This document shows, in pieces, positions 1-4,458 of a stretch of 5,530 nt of DNA; position 1 is the first letter of the stretch; every line of letters starts with the position of its first letter. A program made the position numbers and the translations under genes. Origin of the DNA: CAKOSP01 sp964370755. GTDB taxonomy: Bacteria; Bacillota_I; Bacilli_A; RF39; UBA660. The notes beneath the pieces were generated by a model that did not search any database, was not told the DNA's origin, and saw only the letters and a program-made list of their open reading frames with translations. The stretch lies in NCBI GenBank assembly GCA_964370755.1, contig CAYJKL010000040.1, positions 1 through 5,530 on the forward strand, written 5' to 3'.

Positions 1-1157
1 GTGGTGGTGATGGTGCTGAGGTAATTTATGCTTTGCGTAACGATTCTACTTTTTCTGATATGATAGGTACTGAATTTGTTAAAGCAGGTCAAAATTATAG
101 ACAGTCTTATCAAAGAAGAAGTAGTTCAGATCCTTCTTTAGATTATTATTATATGCATAGAGATACTCCGAATAATGAGACTGTTATAGTAGAATATGGT
201 TTTTTAGATTCTGATGGTGATGATGTTGGTCTTCTTAAAAATAATTGGCAGTCACTTGCTGAGGCAGTTGTTAAAGCTACTGTTGAATATGCTGGTGGTA
301 GTTATGTTCCTTTAGAACCAGAAAATGTATACATTGTTAAAGCAGGGGATACTCTTTATAGTATCGCTAGAGATTTTAATACTACAGTTGATGAAATTAA
401 AAGAATTAATGAACTTACATCTGATAGTTTAAGTGTAGGACAAGTTCTTTATATCATAGACCCAAATACTGATGATGAAGTTACCCCTAATAGTTATACT
501 GTAAAGGCTGGTGATTCACTTTACAGTATTGCAAGAACATTTGGTACTACTGTGGATAAACTAAGAGAGCTTAATTCTTTAACTAGTGATATTCTAAGTA
601 TAGGTCAAGTGCTTTATATACCTTCTGATGATGTAGTAGTTCCTCCAGTAGAACCTGAAGAACCGCCTGTTGAACCAGAAGAACCTGAAGTACCAGATGA
701 AAGTGTATATACAGTTGTTGCAGGAGATACTCTTTATAGTATTGCTAAGAAATTTAATACTACTGCTGATGAAATTAAAAGAATAAATAATTTAACGAGT
801 AATTTACTTAGTATTGGTCAAGTTCTTAAAATAACTGAAGATGTAGGTGATAATGGAAATGTTGAAACTATAGATTATATTGTTAAATCTGGTGATAGTT
901 TATATGCAATTGCTAGAGCTAATAATACAACTGTTTCAGAAATTAAAAGACTTAATAATTTAACAAGTGATTTACTTAGTATAGGTCAAACTTTAAAAAT
1001 TCCATCTTCTGGAAACCCTAAAAATTATGTTGTTGTTAAAGGTGATAGTTTATATAGTATTGCTAGAAAATTTAATACTACTGTAGATGATCTTAGAACT
1101 TTAAATAATTTAACAAGTGATCTTCTTAGTATAGGTCAAATACTTTTAATACCATGA
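1..1157 (+). CDS. N-acetylmuramoyl-L-alanine amidase (Amidase_3) with five C-terminal LysM domains, 5'-truncated by the window
   Basis: Hydrolyses the bond between MurNAc and L-Ala of the stem peptide in peptidoglycan. The reading frame is open from base 3, giving 384 visible residues. The TTG at 33 lies inside the conserved domain and has no ribosome-binding site, so the true start is upstream. Visible residues 1-99 are the C-terminal half of the Amidase_3 fold: a GGDGAEV segment, YQRR, DYYYMHR, and VIVEYGFLD, whose Glu (about residue 64) matches the family's catalytic Glu. The zinc-binding residues are off the window. LysM domains lie at about 109-151, 164-206, 235-277, 291-333 and 341-383, each 43 residues with GD(T/S)LYSIA and LSIGQ cores. 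An acidic Pro/Glu linker (about 207-234) contains PPVEPEE twice. It ends in tandem stops (TGA TAA). The neighbouring SleC-like, LysM and CwlJ genes suggest a spore-wall role (inference); a vegetative autolysin is the alternative. Confidence 0.92.
   Translation, partial: GGDGAEVIYALRNDSTFSDMIGTEFVKAGQNYRQSYQRRSSSDPSLDYYYMHRDTPNNETVIVEYGFLDSDGDDVGLLKNNWQSLAEAVVKATVEYAGGSYVPLEPENVYIVKAGDTLYSIARDFNTTVDEIKRINELTSDSLSVGQVLYIIDPNTDDEVTPNSYTVKAGDSLYSIARTFGTTVDKLRELNSLTSDILSIGQVLYIPSDDVVVPPVEPEEPPVEPEEPEVPDESVYTVVAGDTLYSIAKKFNTTADEIKRINNLTSNLLSIGQVLKITEDVGDNGNVETIDYIVKSGDSLYAIARANNTTVSEIKRLNNLTSDLLSIGQTLKIPSSGNPKNYVVVKGDSLYSIARKFNTTVDDLRTLNNLTSDLLSIGQILLIP
327..1151 (+). repeat. Array of five LysM-coding repeats in the amidase gene
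   Basis: Five 129-base LysM units lie at 327-455, 492-620, 705-833, 873-1001 and 1023-1151. All end in a (T/S)(D/N).LS(I/V)GQ block. Units 4 and 5 are the closest at DNA level: 954-990 and 1104-1140 differ at only 2 of 37 positions, 150 bases apart. Between units 2 and 3 a 21-base linker unit encoding PPVEPEE is duplicated (642-662 and 663-683) with several synonymous differences, so that copy looks older. Confidence 0.9.
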
Positions 1158-1160
1158 TAA

Positions 1161-1182
1161 AAGGATAGTGAAAACTATCCTT
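1161..1182. terminator. Shared hairpin terminator between convergent amidase and SleC-like genes
   Basis: A perfect 9-bp inverted repeat (AAGGATAGT at 1161-1169, ACTATCCTT at 1174-1182) encloses a 4-base loop, GAAA on the + strand. Read on the - strand, the stem is followed by TTTTATCAT, a short U-run, so it fits best as the terminator of the SleC-like gene, whose stop codon (1183-1181) overlaps the stem. On the + strand the T-tract is poor, so termination of the amidase mRNA may be partial. Confidence 0.72.
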
Positions 1183-2404
1183 ATGTTCTGTCATAAACTC
1201 CATTTATCATGCGAGCTACTGCTATATACATGTATGATATTCTATACCAAGTGGTGTAGTCTACAACACCAGTTACACTTATATTAAATACATCTTGAAA
1301 TTTTTTTACAGCGTCTTCAGTATTTTTATCAAACTCACCATTTGGGTTTGTTACTTCTGTTAAACCTGGGTAACTTCCTCTTACTATGTTTATTTCATTT
1401 TGAATCAGTTTAACATCTTCGCCGCATGAACCAAGTCCTAAAACTGTTCCTGGAAATGATGTTGGTAAGCCTTCTTCAAATGTTGCTGTTTCAATACTTA
1501 AATTTGTACCATAATAGTATTTTAATATATCAAATGCTGGAACTTTTTGTTCACCTAAATCGGCTGATCCCCATTGCCATAACCAATTTTCTTCTTTAAG
1601 TGTTTCACCGTCACAATATTGAGCAAGCATTGGTTCTATTTTGCTTGGTCTTTTTAAATAACTTCCAACTAAGTCATCTACTACTGATGCTATAGAATCT
1701 GCTATACTTCTCATATGGACATATTTTTGATCGTATGCTGTTACACTTGTCATTGTAAACTTATAACCTTTTGATGGGTACCACTCTGTAAAGACTCTGT
1801 TAAGTGTAAATGACATAATTGCTAGTATATTTGCCTTTAATGTTTCAATTGGCCAGGTTGGATATATTTCACTTGTTGCAACATTTTTAATATAGTCTGC
1901 AAATGGTACATAATAGTTTGGTGCAGTATTATCATTAGGTATTCCATCATGAACTATTACGTATTCTGGAATTATTGGATTTTTAAGTACAAAAGTGCTT
2001 GACGAATTTTCATTTTCTTTATATTTTGATGTATAACTACCACTTATAACTATAGGGTCAATAGATATTTTTTTTGTAGTGCTATCATTTTCATCACTTG
2101 ATGTTAAATACACATCTTGAATACTTTTTATTCCTTCAAAAATTTCAATACCTTTAATTATAACTGATGACATTGTTTCCTTACTAACTTTGATGTCATA
2201 TGTTTTATAAGGGTTTGGTGTATTGTAGATAAGCGAATTTTCTTTTGGATATGTTTCTAAGGTAATACTTCCTGTTTGTCCATTTTCATCCGTTTCGTAG
2301 GTTTTTTCTGTATTTATAATTTCTACTTTAGCGCCTTCAATAGGTTGAGATACATCATCTGCGTATACATTTACTTTTAAATATCCTTCTTTTATTTTAA
2401 TCAA
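1181..2404 (-). CDS. sleC: SleC-like spore cortex-lytic enzyme (SpoIID/LytB domain plus peptidoglycan-binding domain)
   Basis: Recognised as the SleC family of clostridial germination enzymes, which degrade spore cortex glycan. SleC is made as a zymogen cleaved by Csp proteases; no csp gene is visible here. Residues 6-102 form a Cna-B/carboxypeptidase-regulatory-like beta domain (GYLKVNVY..PIEGAKVEI). The SpoIID/LytB domain spans about 146-300 with VHDG, YIKNVATSEIYPTWP (E179 is the likely catalytic Glu by analogy with SpoIID), LKANILAIMSFTLNR, QYCDG and WQWGSADLGEQ. A PG_binding_1 domain follows at about 322-388 (LGSCGEDVKLIQ..VTGVVDYTTWYRIS). There is no signal peptide. The 407-residue length is near the family's. 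The start is unclear: AAGGAG (2410-2405) directly abuts the TTG at 2404, while ATA at 2395 sits at normal spacing and would begin like MKEGYL. A SpoIID-type paralogue of SleC is the main alternative. Confidence 0.82.
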   Translation of the reverse strand: MIKIKEGYLKVNVYADDVSQPIEGAKVEIINTEKTYETDENGQTGSITLETYPKENSLIYNTPNPYKTYDIKVSKETMSSVIIKGIEIFEGIKSIQDVYLTSSDENDSTTKKISIDPIVISGSYTSKYKENENSSSTFVLKNPIIPEYVIVHDGIPNDNTAPNYYVPFADYIKNVATSEIYPTWPIETLKANILAIMSFTLNRVFTEWYPSKGYKFTMTSVTAYDQKYVHMRSIADSIASVVDDLVGSYLKRPSKIEPMLAQYCDGETLKEENWLWQWGSADLGEQKVPAFDILKYYYGTNLSIETATFEEGLPTSFPGTVLGLGSCGEDVKLIQNEINIVRGSYPGLTEVTNPNGEFDKNTEDAVKKFQDVFNISVTGVVDYTTWYRISYMYIAVARMINGVYDRT

Positions 2405-2410
2405 CTCCTT
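2405..2410 (-). promoter_or_regulatory. Ribosome-binding site of the SleC-like gene that conflicts with the TTG start
   Basis: AAGGAG on the - strand (2410-2405) is the only strong Shine-Dalgarno match upstream. The TTG start at 2404-2402 follows with no spacer. In the same frame ATT (2401-2399) has a 3-base spacer and ATA (2395-2393) a 9-base spacer. No ATG or GTG is available in frame between the upstream stop (2446-2444) and the conserved GYL segment. Confidence 0.7.
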
Positions 2411-2428
2411 AATTAAATATATTCTTAA

Positions 2429-2456
2429 TAATTTTTTATAAAACTAAACATATAAT
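2429..2456 (+). promoter_or_regulatory. Candidate promoter of the LysM/PG-binding protein gene (sigma-E-like, overlapping a perfect TATAAT)
   Basis: CATATAAT (2449-2456) matches the Bacillus sigma-E -10 consensus CATACAHT at 7 of 8 positions. TAATTTT (2429-2435), 13 bases upstream, matches KMATATT at 6 of 7. The same bases contain a perfect TATAAT (2451-2456), but no good TTGACA-like -35 lies 16-18 bases before it. The start site would be near 2463, giving a leader of about 17 bases with the ribosome-binding site. AT-rich DNA makes chance matches easy, so this is only moderately supported. Confidence 0.45.
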
Positions 2457-2466
2457 TAAGTAGTTT

Positions 2467-2474
2467 AAAGGAGG
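2467..2474 (+). promoter_or_regulatory. Strong ribosome-binding site fixing the GTG start at 2480
   Basis: AAAGGAGG lies 5 bases before GTG at 2480-2482. The overlapping TTG at 2478 runs directly into TGA, so GTG is the only sensible start. Confidence 0.85.
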
Positions 2475-2479
2475 ATTTT

Positions 2480-3790
2480 GTGAATAATTATATTGAACTT
2501 AAAGAAGGGGATAGCGGGAGAGATGTTACACTTTTACAGCAACTTCTTAAAATAAATAGTTACTATCCTGGTTCTACTACTGGAGTATATGGACCTGATA
2601 CTGTAAGTGCTGTTACAAATTTTCAGATAACAAATTATTTAACTGCAACTGGTACTAGTACTAAGGAAACTTGGGAACTATTATATAAAATGACTACACC
2701 AGCTACTAAAGATAAAAGTGTTTTAGCTAAACCTGTTTTACAGTTTGGAGATACTGGAGAAGAGGTAAGTGAGGTTCAAACTATACTTAAAGATTTGATG
2801 TATTACACTGGCACTATAGATGGTATATTTGATAATGAAGTTTATGTAGCTGTTCAGTCATTTCAGTTTATTAATAAACTTGTTCCAGACGGAATAGTAG
2901 GTAATGATACATGGAGTGCTTTAATTGATATTTACTCGCCACTTTCAAATTGTGAGGGTGATATAGTAGATCCGCCAGTAGGTAGTGATACTTATACTGT
3001 GAAAGCCGGAGATACTTTATACTCAATAGCCAGAAATAATAATATAAGTGTAGATGAACTTAAAAGAATTAATAACTTAACAAGTGATATATTGTCAGTA
3101 GGTCAAGTTTTAAAATTAAAAGAAGATAATACAGTTCCAGATGTTAGTGGTACTTATACAGTAAAATCCGGTGATACATTATATTCAATTGCTAAAAAGT
3201 ATGATATTTCTGTTGATGAATTAAAATCACTAAATAATTTATCTAGTAATACACTTAGTATAGGGCAAGTATTAAAAGTTCCTAGTAGTGATGTTGAACC
3301 GGAAGAACCAGATGTTCCAATAACAACTTATACTGTAAAGGTTGGAGATACACTGTATTCAATAGCTAAATTATTTAATACTACTGTTGATAATATAAGA
3401 AATTTAAATGGGCTTACAAGTGATGTACTTAGTATTGGGCAAGTACTTAAAATAAGTAGTGATGTTGATACGGGACCTGACCCAGAAGAACCAGGTTCTG
3501 TAAATACTTACACTGTTAAAGCAGGAGATACATTATACTCAATAGCAAGAAAATTTAATATGAATTTTAATGATTTAAAAACACTTAATAATTTGACAAG
3601 CGATATACTTAGTATAGGTCAAGTTCTAAAAGTAAGTGGAGATGTTGTTCCAAATGAAACATATACAGTTAAAGCAGGGGATACATTATACTCAATAGCA
3701 AGAAAGTTTAATACTACTGTTGATAATATAATTAGTAAAAATAATTTACAGTCAAGTGTACTGTCTATTGGACAAATTTTACAAATTTAA
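2480..3790 (+). CDS. Non-catalytic cell-wall-binding protein: two peptidoglycan-binding domains and five LysM domains
   Basis: 436 residues, GTG start with a perfect ribosome-binding site. PG_binding_1 domains lie at about 5-70 (GDSGRDVTLLQQLL..GVYGPDTVSAVTNFQ) and 84-150 (GDTGEEVSEVQTIL..DGIFDN..AVQSFQ..GIVGNDTWSAL). Five LysM domains follow at about 171-213, 225-267, 283-325, 343-385 and 394-436, the last ending at the C-terminus. Linkers are short and acidic (VEPEEPDVP, PDPEEPGS). No hydrolase domain, signal peptide or membrane segment is visible, so it can bind glycan and wall peptide but has no visible means to cut. Its LysM modules closely resemble those of the amidase at 1-1157. By context it may be a spore coat/cortex scaffold or targeting protein, functionally like LysM coat proteins such as SafA (inference from domains and neighbours, not from alignment). 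Domain calls are firm; the biological role is not. Confidence 0.9.
   Translation: MNNYIELKEGDSGRDVTLLQQLLKINSYYPGSTTGVYGPDTVSAVTNFQITNYLTATGTSTKETWELLYKMTTPATKDKSVLAKPVLQFGDTGEEVSEVQTILKDLMYYTGTIDGIFDNEVYVAVQSFQFINKLVPDGIVGNDTWSALIDIYSPLSNCEGDIVDPPVGSDTYTVKAGDTLYSIARNNNISVDELKRINNLTSDILSVGQVLKLKEDNTVPDVSGTYTVKSGDTLYSIAKKYDISVDELKSLNNLSSNTLSIGQVLKVPSSDVEPEEPDVPITTYTVKVGDTLYSIAKLFNTTVDNIRNLNGLTSDVLSIGQVLKISSDVDTGPDPEEPGSVNTYTVKAGDTLYSIARKFNMNFNDLKTLNNLTSDILSIGQVLKVSGDVVPNETYTVKAGDTLYSIARKFNTTVDNIISKNNLQSSVLSIGQILQI
2990..3787 (+). repeat. Array of five LysM-coding repeats in the PG-binding/LysM gene
   Basis: Units of 129 bases lie at 2990-3118, 3152-3280, 3326-3454, 3506-3634 and 3659-3787. 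Units 4 and 5 share a tract (3515-3560 and 3668-3713) that differs at only 2 of 46 positions, 153 bases apart, including at silent sites. Unit 1 uses visibly different synonymous codons in the same segment. This points to a recent duplication or gene conversion of the last units. Confidence 0.9.
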
Positions 3791-3814
3791 AACAAGATTT
3801 TAGTCTTGTTTTTT
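3789..3814. terminator. Bidirectional intrinsic terminator between the LysM protein gene and cwlJ
   Basis: A 9-bp perfect inverted repeat (AAAACAAGA at 3789-3797, TCTTGTTTT at 3804-3812) has a loop of at most 6 bases. On the + strand it runs into six T (3809-3814). On the - strand the stem ends in TTTT followed by AAATTT. It overlaps the stop codons of both convergent genes, which are only 22 bases apart. Confidence 0.85.
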
Positions 3815-4235
3815 AGTGTCTTGGGGGACATTTTTTAGGATCAGGTATATAGAAGCAATGTTTTTTATATTTTCCGACATATTTTTCTCCATAAAAATCT
3901 TTTAAACATTCTTCGCCTTCTTTGGGGGCATAGAACCATAGAGCGTTAGATGCTGGCCAAAAATACTCACCTTTTAATACTTTATCTGCTAAGTTTCTTT
4001 CCATAGTAGTAGGGTATGATTGATAAAGAGAACTATTTACACCTGCAAATTGATTTGGCTGATTTATTGCTGCTGTTATAGTATTTATATTTTTAAAAGT
4101 TAAACAATTAGCGAGAACTCTATTTACTACAACATTTCCAACCATGAGCATTCCTTTTTCTCCTTCTCCAACTGCTTCGGCGCGCATTAATCTTGCTAAA
4201 TTGTTGCGCTCTAGAGTTGTATAATTTATAATCAT
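3813..4235 (-). CDS. cwlJ: CwlJ, spore cortex-lytic cell wall hydrolase (Hydrolase_2/SleB family)
   Basis: CwlJ breaks down spore cortex peptidoglycan during germination; in Bacillus it sits in the coat layer, is also triggered by Ca-dipicolinate, and needs GerQ. The sequence follows B. subtilis CwlJ end to end: LARLMRAEAVGEGEKGMLMVGNVVVNR, RANC-like LANCLTFKN, INQPNQFAGV, WPASNALWFYAP, YGEKYVGKYKKHCFYIP, and a Cys near the end. E20 of RAEAVGE is the likely catalytic Glu by analogy with SleB. The start is set at ATG 4235-4233 (140 residues, Bacillus about 142): it has GGTGAT 4 bases upstream and gives the same N-terminal length as Bacillus. An in-frame ATG four codons earlier (4247) lacks a ribosome-binding site and lies at or before the predicted transcription start. 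There is no signal peptide, as usual for CwlJ. No gerQ lies next to it here. Confidence 0.95.
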   Translation of the reverse strand: MIINYTTLERNNLARLMRAEAVGEGEKGMLMVGNVVVNRVLANCLTFKNINTITAAINQPNQFAGVNSSLYQSYPTTMERNLADKVLKGEYFWPASNALWFYAPKEGEECLKDFYGEKYVGKYKKHCFYIPDPKKCPPRH

Positions 4236-4251
4236 ATATATCACCATTAAA

Positions 4252-4280
4252 ATTTTATGGCAATTTTTAAAAATATATGA
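4252..4280 (-). promoter_or_regulatory. Predicted sigma-E-type promoter of cwlJ
   Basis: On the - strand TCATATA (4280-4274) matches the sigma-E -35 KMATATT at 6 of 7, a 14-base spacer follows, and CATAAAAT (4259-4252) matches the -10 CATACAHT at 7 of 8. The start site would be near 4245, leaving a leader of about 10 bases carrying GGTGAT (4244-4239) before ATG 4235. B. subtilis cwlJ is known to be sigma-E dependent, which supports the reading. It overlaps the tRNA promoter on the other strand. Confidence 0.7.
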
Positions 4281-4286
4281 TATAAT
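4257..4286 (+). promoter_or_regulatory. Vegetative (sigma-A) promoter of tRNA-Trp with extended -10
   Basis: A perfect TATAAT (4281-4286) is preceded by TGA, giving the extended -10 motif TGnTATAAT. ATGGCA (4257-4262), 18 bases upstream, matches TTGACA at 4 of 6. Transcription would start near 4293, about 8 bases before the mature tRNA 5' end at 4301. Confidence 0.75.
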
Positions 4287-4300
4287 ACTTGTGGTTACAC

Positions 4301-4374
4301 AGGGGTGTAGTTAAGTGGTATAATAACGGTCTCCAAAACCGCTGTTGGGAGTTCGATTCTCTCCACCCCTGCCA
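4301..4374 (+). tRNA. trnW: tRNA-Trp (anticodon CCA)
   Basis: A 74-base cloverleaf. Acceptor arms AGGGGTG (4301-4307) and CACCCCT (4364-4370) pair over 7 bp; the discriminator is G and CCA is encoded (4372-4374). The D stem is 4310-4313 with 4321-4324. The anticodon loop CTCCAAA (4331-4337) has CCA at 4333-4335, which reads UGG. The T arm has GGGAG (4347-4351), loop TTCGATT and CTCTC (4359-4363), with one G-T pair. The anticodon stem has four firm pairs; its outermost pair, 27-43, is A4326 opposite C4342, a mismatch. Sequence and fold match bacterial tRNA-Trp. Confidence 0.97.
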
Positions 4375-4384
4375 TGAGAAATTT

Positions 4385-4408
4385 AGCTAACTAGTGATAG
4401 TTAGTTTT
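4385..4408 (+). terminator. Intrinsic terminator of tRNA-Trp
   Basis: CTAACTA (4387-4393) pairs with TAGTTAG (4398-4404) around a GTGA (GNRA-type) loop. The stem extends by one G-T and one A-T pair outward, and the T-run is 4405-4408. It starts 11 bases after the tRNA CCA end. It should separate the tRNA from the ankyrin gene. Confidence 0.75.
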
Positions 4409-4411
4409 AAT

Positions 4412-4440
4412 TTGACTTATTTCCATAATTTTAGTATCCT
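4412..4440 (+). promoter_or_regulatory. Weak candidate sigma-A promoter for the ankyrin gene
   Basis: TTGACT (4412-4417) matches the -35 at 5 of 6. After 17 bases TATCCT (4435-4440) matches the -10 at 4 of 6. It would start transcription near 4447, at the ribosome-binding site, leaving almost no leader, which makes it doubtful. Read-through from the tRNA transcript is an alternative. Confidence 0.3.
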
Positions 4441-4457
4441 GAATATAGGAGGATACT
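4433..4457 (+). promoter_or_regulatory. Inverted repeat covering the ribosome-binding site of the ankyrin gene
   Basis: AGTATCCT (4433-4440) and AGGATACT (4450-4457) form a perfect 8-bp dyad with a 9-base centre. The right arm contains half of the Shine-Dalgarno AGGAGG (4447-4452); the other half lies in the loop. As RNA it could mask the ribosome-binding site; as DNA it could be an operator covering the possible -10 at 4435-4440. The pairing is seen directly; its function is inferred. Confidence 0.55.
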
Positions 4458-4458
4458 T

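Noticed and set aside
33..35. TTG at 33 as the start of the amidase gene
   Set aside because: The frame is open to the window edge and encodes conserved Amidase_3 residues (GGDGAEVIYA) before it; no ribosome-binding site precedes it.
2451..2456. TATAAT as an ordinary vegetative promoter of the LysM protein gene
   Set aside because: No TTGACA-like -35 is found 16-18 bases upstream and no TGn extension precedes it; the overlapping CATATAAT fits a sporulation sigma factor better. Not fully excluded.
327..3787. CRISPR-like regular repeats
   Set aside because: The periodic repeats are coding LysM modules in frame with variable protein linkers, not short direct repeats with unique spacers.
1..3790. 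Phage lysis module as an explanation for the wall hydrolases
   Set aside because: No holin or structural gene is present, and SleC- and CwlJ-type enzymes point to spores. LysM plus amidase alone would not have settled this.
4236..4247. Upstream ATG at 4247 as the cwlJ start
   Set aside because: It has no ribosome-binding site, overlaps the GGTGAT that serves the ATG at 4235, and lies at or before the predicted transcription start.
4301..4374. tRNA-Trp as an integration site for a mobile element carrying the ankyrin gene
   Set aside because: No repeat of the tRNA 3' end is seen in the window, and there is no integrase or other mobile gene.
4373..4393. Tiny ORF (MRNLAN) starting in the CCA end of the tRNA
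   Set aside because: Six codons, no ribosome-binding site, and it runs into the terminator stem.
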